Below, one piece after another: positions 33,061 to 41,762 of a stretch of 64,000 nucleotides of DNA. Where the stretch lies: assembly GCA_963704565.1 (NCBI GenBank), contig OY969917.1:310001-374000 (forward strand), given 5' to 3'. Both the position numbers and the translations under genes were made by a program. Every line of letters begins with the position of its first letter. The first letter of the stretch is position 1. The notes beneath the pieces are model-generated. The model worked only from the letters and a program-made list of their open reading frames with translations, searched no databases and was not told the origin of the DNA. The DNA comes from Rhodoblastus sp963704565 (GTDB lineage Bacteria > Pseudomonadota > Alphaproteobacteria > Rhizobiales > Beijerinckiaceae).

Positions 33061-33270
33061 GGGGCGCCGTCCAGACATGACATGATACCAATTGCATAAT
33101 TGAGATCGCCGCGAAGCCCCTCGGGTTGCCGGCGTATGCAACGCGCCCTTTCCTGCCCGGAATTGCGAGGACAGAAACGAATTGCGCCTCGGCGCCGCGC
33201 CAACACGTGAAAAATCCGAGTGCGCAATTCGATCCAGCCCCCGAGTTCCTGCCTGAGAAGCGGAGCGCCG

Positions 33271-33561
33271 TCAGTCGAATTTCTCCGGCCATTGGCGCGC
33301 GCCGTGGAAAACCGCGAGAATTTCGACCTCTGCGTCACGCACGCGGTAAGGCGCGATGAAGGGCGTAGCGACCACGACGAGTTCGCGCGTGCCGGGGACG
33401 CGGCCCGCGCGCCCGAGATGCGGGAAATTTGCGAGATTGTCGGCTTGATCGAGAATCGCGGTGACGATGCGGGCGGCGACGGCGGCGGAGTTCTCTCGCT
33501 CGATGAAGTCGCCGATGGCTTCAAGATCGCGCAGCGCCGGTGTTGTCCAGCGCACTTTCAT
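33271..33561 (-). CDS. ParE/RelE-family toxin
   Basis: A 96-residue toxin of the ParE fold: start VRWTTPALRDLEAIGDFIERENS, mid FPHLGRAGRVPGTRELVV, end YRVRDAEVEILAVFHGARQWP, with the family's conserved arginines. ParE proteins poison gyrase. It overlaps the antitoxin stop (ATGA at 33558-33561), the usual ParDE arrangement. It may stabilise this IS-rich segment. Confidence 0.9.
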   Translation of the reverse strand: MKVRWTTPALRDLEAIGDFIERENSAAVAARIVTAILDQADNLANFPHLGRAGRVPGTRELVVVATPFIAPYRVRDAEVEILAVFHGARQWPEKFD

Positions 33562-33797
33562 GATTTGGGAGCGAATTTCTTCCTGACCCGCGCCAGCTCG
33601 TCATCGCCGGCGAAATCGGCGCGATCTGCGGCGGCAAGTCCGGCTTCGATCTTGCCGAGTTGCCAGGCGTTGAGCGCGACAAAATCCTCAATGGCGCGGC
33701 CGACGAGCCAGTTGCGGGAGCGATCGGTTTTTTCGGCGAGGCGGTCGAGCGCGGTCAGCGTCGCTTCGTCGAGACGAACGGTAAAAGGCGCGGGCAT
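33558..33797 (-). CDS. ParD-like ribbon-helix-helix antitoxin
   Basis: A 79-residue antitoxin. The N-terminal ribbon-helix-helix is FTVRLDEATLTALDRLAEKTDRSRNWLVGRAIEDFV; the C-terminal part wraps the toxin. It is first in the operon and probably autorepresses with the toxin through the palindrome at 33832-33856. Confidence 0.88.
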   Translation of the reverse strand: MPAPFTVRLDEATLTALDRLAEKTDRSRNWLVGRAIEDFVALNAWQLGKIEAGLAAADRADFAGDDELARVRKKFAPKS

Positions 33798-33831
33798 GTG
33801 AAGCTCTGTCTCGCGGCGCGTGATGCAACTG

Positions 33832-33856
33832 GGTTCATATGTATTCTAGATGAACC
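33832..33856. promoter_or_regulatory. Candidate ParD operator
   Basis: Inverted repeat GGTTCAT / ATGAACC with an 11-base AT-rich spacer, 35-59 bases upstream of the antitoxin start on the minus strand. The spacer TATGTATTCTAG could hold the -10 element. Confidence 0.55.
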
Positions 33857-33885
33857 ATAACGCCGATTGCAAGGGCCTGCCGCCG

Positions 33886-34425
33886 TCAATGCCCCTCGAA
33901 CGCGATCAGCGAGCGCACCGGCACGTTGAGGTCGCGGATTTTCTGGGCGCCGCCGAGTTCCGGCAGGTCGATGACGAAACAGGCGGCGACGATTTCGGCG
34001 CCCATGCGGCGCAAAAGCTTCACCGCGCCTTCCGCCGTGCCGCCGGTGGCGATCAGATCGTCCACCAGGATCACCTTCTCGCCGGGCTTCACCGCGTCTT
34101 GGTGCATTTCCATCTCGTCCACGCCATATTCCAGGCTGTAGGCGATGGAAACCGTCTGGTGCGGCAGCTTGCCCTTCTTGCGGATCGGGATGAAGCCGGC
34201 CGAAAGCTGATGGGCCACCGCGCCGCCCAAAATGAATCCGCGCGCCTCCATGCCGGCCACCTGATCGATTTTTCGCCCGGCGAAGGGCTGCACCAGCTCG
34301 TCCACCGCGCGGCGGAAGCCGCGGGCGTCGCCGAGCAAAGTGGTGATGTCGCGGAACATGATTCCCGGCTTGGGATAATCGGGAATCGAGCGGATGATGT
34401 TTTTCAGGTCGGTTTCGAAGGGCAT
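33886..34425 (-). CDS. apt: Adenine phosphoribosyltransferase
   Basis: A 179-residue cytoplasmic salvage enzyme that makes AMP from adenine and PRPP. The core has MFRDITTLLGDARGFR, EARGFILGGAVAHQL (hood and catalytic loop) and the PRPP-binding ILVDDLIATGGTA. It is intact and next to prs, which makes its PRPP substrate, 42 bases downstream of the prs stop on the same strand. A truncated second copy lies 2.4 kb away. Confidence 0.95.
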   Translation of the reverse strand: MPFETDLKNIIRSIPDYPKPGIMFRDITTLLGDARGFRRAVDELVQPFAGRKIDQVAGMEARGFILGGAVAHQLSAGFIPIRKKGKLPHQTVSIAYSLEYGVDEMEMHQDAVKPGEKVILVDDLIATGGTAEGAVKLLRRMGAEIVAACFVIDLPELGGAQKIRDLNVPVRSLIAFEGH

Positions 34426-34467
34426 GGCGGCTTGCTTTTCTGGAAATCCGACGGGCGGGGCGCGCCG

Positions 34468-35400
34468 TCAGTCGAACAGGCTGGAGACGCTTTCTTCCTT
34501 GGCGATGCGGGCGATGGCCTCGCCGATCAGCGGGGCGACGGTGATGACCCGGATGTTCTTGGCCACCCGCACCGCTTCGGTCGGCTGGATCGAATCGGTG
34601 ATCACCAGTTCCTTGAGCCGCGAGGCGGCGATGCGCGCCACCGCGCCGCCCGACAGCACGCCATGGGTGATATAGGCGCGCACGTCGGCCGCCCCGGCCT
34701 GGATCAGGGCGTCGGCGGCGTTGCACAAGGTGCCGCCGGAATCGACAATGTCGTCCACCATGATGCAGTTCTTGCCCTTCACCTCGCCGATGATGTTCAT
34801 CACTTCCGAATCGCCGGGCCTTTCGCGTCGCTTGTCGACAATGGCCAGCGGCGCATTGATGCGCTTGGCCAAGGCGCGGGCGCGGATCACGCCGCCGACG
34901 TCGGGCGACACCACCATGACATTGGACAGATCGAGCTTTTCCTGAATGTCGCGCACCAGCACCGGGGCGCCGTAGAGGTTGTCGGTCGGAATGTCGAAAA
35001 AGCCCTGGATCTGGCCGGCGTGGAGATCGACGGTCAGCACGCGGTCGGCGCCGGCGCGGGTGATGATATTGGCCACCAGCTTGGCCGAGATCGGGGTGCG
35101 CGGCCCAGGTTTGCGGTCCTGCCGCGCATAGCCGAAATAGGGAATGACCGCGGTGATGCGCTGCGCCGAGGCGCGCCGCAGGGCGTCGATCATGATCAAC
35201 GCCTCCATCAAATGGTCATTGGTGGGCGCGGAGGTGGACTGGATGACGAAAGTGTCCTGTCCGCGCACATTCTCGAGAATTTCGACGAAAATCTCCATGT
35301 CGGCGAAGCGCCGGACCTGGCATTTGGTCAGGGGCAAGCCGAGATAGGCGGCGATCGCCTCGGTCAAGGGCCGATTGGAATTGCCCGCCAGAATTTTCAT
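34468..35400 (-). CDS. prs: Ribose-phosphate pyrophosphokinase
   Basis: A 310-residue PRPP synthase that makes PRPP from ribose-5-phosphate and ATP for nucleotide, His and Trp synthesis. Motifs are VDLHAGQIQGFFDIP, the flexible loop YARQDRKPGPRTPIS and the ribose-phosphate loop IMVDDIVDSGGTL. ATG 35398-35400 (MKILAG) is used; an alternative four codons upstream lacks support. The length is standard. Confidence 0.96.
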   Translation of the reverse strand: MKILAGNSNRPLTEAIAAYLGLPLTKCQVRRFADMEIFVEILENVRGQDTFVIQSTSAPTNDHLMEALIMIDALRRASAQRITAVIPYFGYARQDRKPGPRTPISAKLVANIITRAGADRVLTVDLHAGQIQGFFDIPTDNLYGAPVLVRDIQEKLDLSNVMVVSPDVGGVIRARALAKRINAPLAIVDKRRERPGDSEVMNIIGEVKGKNCIMVDDIVDSGGTLCNAADALIQAGAADVRAYITHGVLSGGAVARIAASRLKELVITDSIQPTEAVRVAKNIRVITVAPLIGEAIARIAKEESVSSLFD

Positions 35401-35519
35401 TGCGCCAACCATTACGCCGCCTTCGCCGGAACCGATTGGCGGGCGTCTTAGCAGGGGGTCGGGCGATGAACAATACGGACGGCGAAACTTGTCGCGTTTT
35501 TGTCAAAAAGGCGGGCGTT

Positions 35520-36152
35520 TCAACGATCCGGGGCGTAGGAAAGCGCCTGGCTTGGCGTTGGGGCCGGCGCGGCGGGCGGCGCGGCCGACTGGACGGCGTC
35601 GCCGGCGCCTTGCGCGGCGACCGTGGCGGGCTTGGGCGCGGCGGCGAGCGCTTCCGGCGTATTGGAGAGGAAAGCCGCGAGGTCATAGGCGCTGTGCGCC
35701 GCCAGCGCCGCCAGGGCTTGCGCATCGACCAGCCGCCAGGGATCGTCGGCCGAGCCGCGCAACGCGATTTCGTTGTTCAGCCTTTGCGCGCGATGATTGT
35801 CGTGATCGTAAACGTCCCAGACATAGGTCAGACGCGCGCCGCCATCGACCAGAAAGGCCGAAAGATAGCCCTTGGCGAGATAATGCGCGCCGGCCGAATC
35901 GGTCAGCGCCACATCGCGCTGGGCGGCGTCGGCGTTGAAATAAGCCATGAACTGGCTCTGAAGCGGCGAGGGCGCGCCCTGCATCGCGGTCACCGCGAGG
36001 GTCGCGGGGCGCGGGCTGTAGCCCGAGGGAACGATCTGGGCGCTGTCGGCGGCGGCGGAAACCGCGGGCGCGGCCTGTTGGTTGCAGCCCGAAAGCAGCA
36101 GCGTGGCGGCGAGGGGAATGAAGCCGCGAAAAACCGCCGTAAAGCCCGCCAT
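35520..36152 (-). CDS. Putative lipoprotein of unknown function
   Basis: A 210-residue exported lipoprotein: leader ending in lipobox LLLSGC, then an Ala/Pro-rich linker. A globular middle follows (about residues 55-150, MAYFNADAAQRDVALTDSAGAHYLAKGYL), and a disordered Ala/Pro tail ends it. I do not recognise a domain. The ATG 36150-36152 is set by the signal peptide. It probably sits in the outer membrane facing the periplasm. Confidence 0.75.
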   Translation of the reverse strand: MAGFTAVFRGFIPLAATLLLSGCNQQAAPAVSAAADSAQIVPSGYSPRPATLAVTAMQGAPSPLQSQFMAYFNADAAQRDVALTDSAGAHYLAKGYLSAFLVDGGARLTYVWDVYDHDNHRAQRLNNEIALRGSADDPWRLVDAQALAALAAHSAYDLAAFLSNTPEALAAAPKPATVAAQGAGDAVQSAAPPAAPAPTPSQALSYAPDR

Positions 36153-36432
36153 GAAGTTCCGTCCCGAAGTTTCTTGACGATTGATTAACGCCATAGCTAG
36201 CCGCAATTGAGGCGAAGGTCCAGCCTCGGGCGATTCTTGGGAACGGCTCGGTCTGGCTTCCGGCCTGGCGCGGGAAGATATCGTAGACCAATTGAACCGT
36301 TGAAGGCTGAGAGCGCCAGCAAATGGCTCGTTATTTCAATATAAATCGGAGCGTTGCCGCAGCGCCCCGCGTTTCTGCTGGTCGCCGGCTCGGATGATGG
36401 AGCTCACGGGACGCCGGTCGGCGTAAAAACCC
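36153..36432. promoter_or_regulatory. Gene-free region upstream of the lipoprotein
   Basis: 280 bases without a supported ORF. It should carry the lipoprotein promoter. An AT-rich patch at 36327-36350 could be part of one. Confidence 0.35.
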
Positions 36433-36547
36433 GAGCCGCTGCGCGCGCCTTCGCCGAGCCGCTGCGCGCGCCTTCGCCGAGCCGCTGCGCGCGCCTTCGC
36501 CGAGCCGCTGCGCGTGCTTTCGCCGAGCCGCTGCGCGTGCTTTCGCA
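36433..36547. repeat. Five tandem 23-bp repeats upstream of the molybdoenzyme operon
   Basis: The unit is GAGCCGCTGCGCGCGCCTTC followed by GCC. Copies start at 36433, 36456, 36479, 36502 and 36525. The last two carry GCGTGCTTT in place of GCGCGCCTT. There are no spacers, so it is not a CRISPR array. The unit is not a multiple of three and no gene covers it. Confidence 0.9.
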
Positions 36548-36849
36548 AAGAGAACGGATTTGCTCTGCAATGCATCCTGGAACAGATCCGGAGCAGGTTA
36601 TCGGCTCGGCGCGACTTCGATAACGAGGCGCCCTCCGCATCCGCGCGCCGACAGTCCAGTGCGACATCTTGTCGCTGTGTCCAAGCGACGCGTGGCAATT
36701 CATATCATAATGTTGCAATATTCCTATTAATGCCGCTCAAAAACGAGCGGAAGGTTCTGTTTCGACTTCCCCGGCTCCGAAAAGAATCGCGCATAAAGCG
36801 CGACCTCGGACCAGCCGCAAGCAACGATCAGGGCCGAATTTGGGGGGGG
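36548..36849. promoter_or_regulatory. Likely promoter region of the molybdoenzyme operon
   Basis: 302 bases between the tandem repeats and the first operon gene. It includes an AT-rich stretch (36698-36730, ATTCATATCATAATGTTGCA then ATATTCC) that could be a promoter core and a small hairpin CCGCTC-AAAAAC-GAGCGG (36733-36750). No convincing FNR box was found. Confidence 0.4.
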
Positions 36850-39633
36850 ATGGCCGTGGGTTGGAACTATCCACGATTGTCGAGGCGCGCCTTCTTGACC
36901 GCGGCCGCCGGCGCTACGGCGGGGCTTGAGCTTTTGCGGGTTGCGCGTCAACCCGCGCTGGCGCAGGCCGAAAGTGTCGAGGACCACGCCTACACGATCT
37001 GCAATTTCTGTTCGTCGCTGTGCAACGTGCGCGTCACGACGCGGACACGCGGGGGCGTCAAACGCGTCGTCAAGCTCGACGGCAATCCCTATTCGACCCT
37101 CAATCGCGGCAAGATGTGCGCGCGCGGGCAGTCCGGTCTGCGCCAGACCTATGACAGCGACCGCATCAAGACGCCCCTGATCCGCGTCGAAGGCAGCAAG
37201 CGCGGCGAGTTCGCCTTCCGTCCGGCGTCGTGGCAGGAGGCCTTCGCTTATATAGACCGCAAGACCAAGGCCGCCGCCATCAAGCCGTTCGAATGGACCA
37301 TGATCGGCGGGTGGACGTCCTGCGTCTTCTACATGAACTGGGCCGTCTCGTTCGCTCTCGCCAACGAAATTCCCAACATCATCGCGTCGCCGATGCAGCA
37401 TTGCGTGACCACCGGGCACTTCGGCACCGACATGGTCACCGGCAATTTCAACATTCACGAGGAGGTGCTGGCCGATTTCGACAACGCGCGTTACATCCTC
37501 ATGGTCGCCACCAACGGAGGCGTTGGAGGCGTCTCCACCTGTCGCATGGTGCGGTTCGCCGCCGCCAAGAAGAACGGCGCCAAGGTCGTCGCGCTCGACC
37601 CGCGCCGGTCGGAGACGGCGGCCAAAGCGGACGAATGGATACAGATCAGGCCGGGGACGGACCTCGCCTTCTGCCTCGCCATGCTCAACGTCATGCTTGA
37701 AGAGGAGCTTTACGACGATATCTTCCTCGCGCGCCGCACCAATATGCCGTTCCTCGTGGCCAAGAACGCCGCCGGCGAGTGGCGGCTGGAGACCGACGCG
37801 GAGAAGCGGCCGCTCGTGGTCGAAGAAGACTCGACGGAGGCCCGCGCCCTGGCCGCCTTCGGCAACGACAATTTTCACGACGCGCGCGGCAAGCCGGTGC
37901 AGCCCGCGCTCGTCGCCCCGGAAGGCCTGCGAGTCAACGGCAAGCCGGCCATTACCGTGATGCAGGCCCAGATGCTGGAGGTCCGCGACTTCACGCCCGA
38001 ATGGGCGGCGCGCTCCACCGGCGTCGACGCCGCCACCATTCGACGGATCGCCCGCGAATTCGGGACCACCCGCCCGGCGATCATCGATCCCGGCTGGCAT
38101 GGCGCACGCTACAACAGCGTCCTGATGCTTCGACGCGTGCAGGCCATGTTGCAGGCGCTGAACGGCGGCATCGACAAGTTCGGCGGCTGGATCATGGGCG
38201 GCGAGTTTCACGACAAGGCGGCGCGCATGTACAAGGTCCATGCGGGCGGCGGCGAGGTTTCGGCGCCGTTGACCATGCTCGCGGGCATGCCCTTCGCCAA
38301 AATGGTCGTCGGCGCCTTCTCCGACGGCAAGAACTTCTCGCACGGTCATCCCGGTTGGGCCTGGGCGTGGTCGGCGCAACAGAAAGCCGCCGGCAAGCCG
38401 CATGTCGCCTTGCCGGTCATGGCCGACACCGGTCTGGAAGAATCGGTGAAAGGCAAGCTGATGTTCGGCGGCGAGCCCTATCGCACCCGGGCGCTGCTCA
38501 TCAACGCCGCCAATCCCGTTCGCCACTATTACCCGGACTCCCGCTGGAAGGAGATCCTTTCATCTCCGGAGGTGGAGCTGGTCGTCGCCGTGGATGTGCT
38601 GCCTTCCGACACCACGCCCTACGCCGACGTCATCCTGCCGAATTCGACCTATCTTGAGCGTAGCGAGCCGACGATTTACGGCAATGGCGTCGATCACGAC
38701 CTCTGTTACACGACGCGCTACGCCGCGATCGATCCGCTCTACGAGACGGAGGAGACGCCCGACATTCTCCTGGCGATGACCCACATCATCTCGGGCGCCG
38801 AGGACCGCTTCCTCGAAACTATCGACAAGCTGACGGGCCTGCCGGCGGCGGAAGTGAAGGAGGCCTATGCCCGCGCCAAATCCACCGGGCGGCGCGGTCC
38901 GTTCAGCGCGGCTTGCCGCGAGGTCTCGTTCAGGGAAACGGCCAAGGAGCTTGACATCGACATCGCGGCGCTCGACCGCGAGCTGCGGCAGAAGGGGATC
39001 TATCGCAAGACGGACAAGGCGACGCTGCTCCAAACTCACGCCATGCCGCATGTCTTGCCGCTGCCGACCGACAGCGGACGGATCGAGTTCTACGCGCCGC
39101 TGCTGGCGGCCCTGCGCGACGGCGGGCACAGCGCGCCGAACTTCAACGTTCTCGCCGGGGACGTGCCGGTGCAATGCCGTCCCGGCAAGACCGCCGAGGC
39201 GCCGCTCGACCGCGACGAGTTCTACTTCGCCTATGGCAAGGTTCCGACGGTTTCCTATGCTTCGACCAACTCCAACAATCCGGTCATCGCCGCCATCAAC
39301 CAGTTCCGCGGCGAAGTCTACTTCGGCTTGTGGATCCATCCCGACCGCGCTCACCCGCTCGGTGTCGCGACGGGCGACGAGATCGAGATCACCAACGCGC
39401 TGACCGGCCAGAGCGCGCGCGGCCATGCGTTCGTCACGCGCATGGTCCATCGCGACGTCGCCTTCCTCCATTCGTCGTTCGGCGTGGAGAATAAGGCGCT
39501 CACCCGCGCCTTCGGCCTTGGCACGGCGACCAACAAGCTCATTCCCTATCAGGTGGAGCCCGTGGTCGCCGGATTCCGCTCACAGGAATTCACGGTGAAG
39601 GTCGCCAAGACAGTGGAGGCTAGGCCCGCATGA
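36850..39633 (+). CDS. Tat-exported molybdopterin oxidoreductase (PsrA/PhsA/TtrA/ArxA class)
   Basis: A 927-residue catalytic subunit of the DMSO-reductase family. The Tat signal is LSRRAFLTAAAG. The [4Fe-4S] site is C51-x2-C54-x3-C58-x31-C90. The molybdenum ligand is probably C185 in PMQHCVTTGHF, which groups it with polysulfide, thiosulfate, tetrathionate and arsenic enzymes and not with serine-ligand DMSO reductases. Cofactor-binding stretches include VALDPRRSETAAKADEW and the C-terminal VATGDEIEITNALTGQ. It is first of four genes, overlapping the Fe-S subunit. ATG 36850 follows a run of G and gives the Tat motif. Substrate and direction are unknown. Confidence 0.88.
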   Translation: MAVGWNYPRLSRRAFLTAAAGATAGLELLRVARQPALAQAESVEDHAYTICNFCSSLCNVRVTTRTRGGVKRVVKLDGNPYSTLNRGKMCARGQSGLRQTYDSDRIKTPLIRVEGSKRGEFAFRPASWQEAFAYIDRKTKAAAIKPFEWTMIGGWTSCVFYMNWAVSFALANEIPNIIASPMQHCVTTGHFGTDMVTGNFNIHEEVLADFDNARYILMVATNGGVGGVSTCRMVRFAAAKKNGAKVVALDPRRSETAAKADEWIQIRPGTDLAFCLAMLNVMLEEELYDDIFLARRTNMPFLVAKNAAGEWRLETDAEKRPLVVEEDSTEARALAAFGNDNFHDARGKPVQPALVAPEGLRVNGKPAITVMQAQMLEVRDFTPEWAARSTGVDAATIRRIAREFGTTRPAIIDPGWHGARYNSVLMLRRVQAMLQALNGGIDKFGGWIMGGEFHDKAARMYKVHAGGGEVSAPLTMLAGMPFAKMVVGAFSDGKNFSHGHPGWAWAWSAQQKAAGKPHVALPVMADTGLEESVKGKLMFGGEPYRTRALLINAANPVRHYYPDSRWKEILSSPEVELVVAVDVLPSDTTPYADVILPNSTYLERSEPTIYGNGVDHDLCYTTRYAAIDPLYETEETPDILLAMTHIISGAEDRFLETIDKLTGLPAAEVKEAYARAKSTGRRGPFSAACREVSFRETAKELDIDIAALDRELRQKGIYRKTDKATLLQTHAMPHVLPLPTDSGRIEFYAPLLAALRDGGHSAPNFNVLAGDVPVQCRPGKTAEAPLDRDEFYFAYGKVPTVSYASTNSNNPVIAAINQFRGEVYFGLWIHPDRAHPLGVATGDEIEITNALTGQSARGHAFVTRMVHRDVAFLHSSFGVENKALTRAFGLGTATNKLIPYQVEPVVAGFRSQEFTVKVAKTVEARPA

Positions 39634-40244
39634 CACGCTACGCCATGGTCATAGACCTGAATGTCTGCGTCGGCTGCAACGCCTGCATGGCGGCTTGCGC
39701 AATGGAGAACCAGACGCCGGTCTGGGCCGGCAAATGGCGCACGCTCGTCCACGACAAGGAAATCGGCGTCGGCGAAAATATCCACCGCCGCTTCTTTCCG
39801 CGACTGTGCAACCATTGCGGCGATCCGCCCTGCATGAAGGTCTGTCCGACGGGGGCGACCTACAAGAAGGCGAACGGCATAGTGATGATCGACGAAAGCC
39901 GTTGCATGGGATGCAGGGCCTGCATGATGGCCTGTCCCTACAACGCGCGCATCGAGGTCACTTACTCGGATGTGGCGGCCGGCCGGGATTTTTATGGCGA
40001 GGACTATCGCCGAGCCAGCCCGAGCGTGGACAAGTGCACGTTCTGCGACCATCGGGTCGAGGTCGGCCTGAAACCGGCCTGCGTCGAGACCTGCGTCGGA
40101 TCGGCGCGCATGTTCGGCGATCTCGACAATTCCTCCGATCCGGTGGCCCAGCTCGTGGCCTCCGGCGTGGCGCGGCCGCTGATGCCGCATCTCGGCACGC
40201 AGCCAAACGTCTACTATATCGACGATTTGCAGAGGAGCCGGTGA
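39630..40244 (+). CDS. Four-cluster ferredoxin-like electron-transfer subunit (PsrB/TtrB class)
   Basis: A 204-residue iron-sulfur protein that carries electrons between the molybdoenzyme and its membrane anchor. Four cysteine groups are visible: CVGCNACMAAC (residues 13-23), CNHCGDPPCMKVC, CMGCRACMMAC and CTFCDHRVEVGLKPACVETC. This gives four [4Fe-4S] clusters. Its ATG overlaps the catalytic-subunit stop (ATGA), and its own stop overlaps the NrfD start. No Tat signal of its own: it should be exported with the catalytic subunit. Confidence 0.93.
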   Translation: MTRYAMVIDLNVCVGCNACMAACAMENQTPVWAGKWRTLVHDKEIGVGENIHRRFFPRLCNHCGDPPCMKVCPTGATYKKANGIVMIDESRCMGCRACMMACPYNARIEVTYSDVAAGRDFYGEDYRRASPSVDKCTFCDHRVEVGLKPACVETCVGSARMFGDLDNSSDPVAQLVASGVARPLMPHLGTQPNVYYIDDLQRSR

Positions 40245-41200
40245 TGGACCTCTACAGCTACCACACTCAAAACGTCTGGACGTGGTGGATCGCGTTCTAT
40301 CTGTTTTTCGGCGGACTCGGCGCGGCCACGCTGTCGGTCACGTTTCTGACCGACATGTACATGAAGCCGCATCGCGCGCTCGTCATCTGGGGCGCATGGT
40401 CCGGGATCGTCATGCTCGGCCTTGGCTCGCTGATGCTGTTTGGTCACCTCCTGCATCACGTCGCGGTGATCTACGTCCTGAACCCCCTTGTGCTCTTGCG
40501 CAAGCCCGACGCCTGGATCGCCTGGGGCACGCAATTCATCATCTGGATGATGTTCTGGGGCTTGCTCTATTCGCTTCCGCATCTGCAGAAATGTGTCTTG
40601 AAGCAGCGCGTGCGCCTGCTGCGCTGGATCCTCGATCTGCCGCCAGTTCTCTGGCTGAGCGAGATGTGCGGGCGCCATTGCAAGGTTTGCGGCTGGCTGG
40701 CCACAATCAACGGCATCGGCACAACGGTCTATACCGGCTTGGTGCTGCAGTCCTTCCCGGCGGTGGATCTGTGGCATAACCCGGCCGTGCCGCTGCTCTT
40801 CACCGTATCGGCCTTCTCGACGGCGATGGCCTATCTTCTCATCGTCCTGCACGTCTTCGAGCGCAGCGAACAGGATGAGGACATCCGCCGCTTGTATGAG
40901 CGTCTCGACCTGATGCTCATCGGCGCCGAACTGGTGATCCTCTTCGCCATCATGCATTATCTTCAGGGCGGCTCCGTGTCAGGCCGCAAGTCGCTCGCCA
41001 TCCTGTTCAACGACAATGGCTGGCTGGTCGGCTTCCTCGGTTTCGGACTGCTGGTTCCCTTCTTCCTGCAGTTGCTCGGCGTGCTGAGGGGATGGCGCGG
41101 CGGAGCGCCGGTGCTGCTTTCCGCCGCGCTCGTGCTGATGGGCGGCTATCTGCTGCGCCATTATTTCCTGCTTGCCGGCGTTTACGCCTATCCCTGGTAA
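40244..41200 (+). CDS. NrfD/PsrC-type membrane anchor subunit
   Basis: A 318-residue polytopic membrane protein with eight or nine predicted helices and the NrfD-like start TWWIAFYLFFGGLGAATLSVTF. It exchanges electrons with the quinone pool for the molybdoenzyme complex. No haem-type histidine pattern is obvious, as expected for NrfD proteins. ATG 40244 overlaps the TGA of the Fe-S gene. A Cys-x2-Cys pair (CGRHCKVC) in a loop is unusual and could bind metal. Confidence 0.88.
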   Translation: MDLYSYHTQNVWTWWIAFYLFFGGLGAATLSVTFLTDMYMKPHRALVIWGAWSGIVMLGLGSLMLFGHLLHHVAVIYVLNPLVLLRKPDAWIAWGTQFIIWMMFWGLLYSLPHLQKCVLKQRVRLLRWILDLPPVLWLSEMCGRHCKVCGWLATINGIGTTVYTGLVLQSFPAVDLWHNPAVPLLFTVSAFSTAMAYLLIVLHVFERSEQDEDIRRLYERLDLMLIGAELVILFAIMHYLQGGSVSGRKSLAILFNDNGWLVGFLGFGLLVPFFLQLLGVLRGWRGGAPVLLSAALVLMGGYLLRHYFLLAGVYAYPW

Positions 41201-41210
41201 GGCCGCCGCA

Positions 41211-41762
41211 GTGACATCGAAGGAAACGATCGGCGGCCGCCGGGAACTTGCCGGCGCGTGCCGAGCCATTGGCCTGCTTCTGGCCGAGCCCGACGGGGAA
41301 TCGGCGCAGATCGTCGCCGAACTCGCCAAAGTCAATCCATGGCTCGAACAGGCGGCGCGCGAGGTCGCGGCCTTGCCGCTCGATCGCTGGCAGGCGGAGC
41401 ACACGCGTCTTTTCGTCTGCGGTTTTCCGCACGCGGCCTGCCCGCCGTTCGAGTCGCATTACCGTCACGGCCATTTGAACGGATCGGCGTCGCTCGAAGT
41501 CGAGGACATTTATCGCCGCGCCGGGCTCGAGCCGCCGGAGGGCGTGCCGGCCGATTACCTCGGCGCGATGCTCGAATGCGCGGCCTGGCTGGTCAATTCG
41601 GCCGGCGAGCAATGCGGGCTCTTCGCCGAGCTGTGGGTCGACCACATCGGCCTGTGGGGGGCGCGTTTTGCCCAGGACCTGCGCGAAAACGCGCAAATCG
41701 GCCTGTACCGCGCTCTCGGCGAACGCGTGCAATGGCTGATCGTGGAGACTGGAATCGGCTAG
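41211..41762 (+). CDS. TorD-like molybdoenzyme chaperone
   Basis: A 183-residue helical cytoplasmic chaperone of the TorD/DmsD family that holds the Tat substrate until the cofactor is inserted. Marks are the helix EHTRLFVCGFPHAACPPFESHYRHG (the YxRLF..PPYES-type motif) and the helix LGAMLECAAWLV. GTG 41211 is the likely start, 10 bases after the NrfD stop; an overlapping in-frame ATG at 41172 would extend into the previous gene. It completes an A-B-C-D operon. Confidence 0.83.
   Translation: MTSKETIGGRRELAGACRAIGLLLAEPDGESAQIVAELAKVNPWLEQAAREVAALPLDRWQAEHTRLFVCGFPHAACPPFESHYRHGHLNGSASLEVEDIYRRAGLEPPEGVPADYLGAMLECAAWLVNSAGEQCGLFAELWVDHIGLWGARFAQDLRENAQIGLYRALGERVQWLIVETGIG

Larger units (their letters stand above)
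31647..33074 (+). mobile_element. IS110-family element (IS1111 group)
   Basis: The element has 13-base subterminal inverted repeats, TGGACGGCGCCCC at 31666-31678 and GGGGCGCCGTCCA at 33061-33073, around a DEDD transposase. IS1111-type elements carry such subterminal repeats and no target duplication. The outer limits are therefore approximate. The 247 bases after the transposase (32814-33060) are non-coding, the region where IS110 elements encode their bridge/guide RNA. Confidence 0.85.

Noticed and set aside
31466..33074. Simple insertion of the IS110 element into apt
   Set aside because: The other half of apt does not continue after the right end of the element; an intact apt exists separately.
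36433..36547. CRISPR array
   Set aside because: Repeats are contiguous without spacers and no cas genes are present.
36850..41762. Firm naming as sulfite dehydrogenase SoeABC, tetrathionate reductase or ArxABCD
   Set aside because: A Tat signal argues against SoeA, and no residue seen here separates the other possibilities. Only a class-level call is justified.
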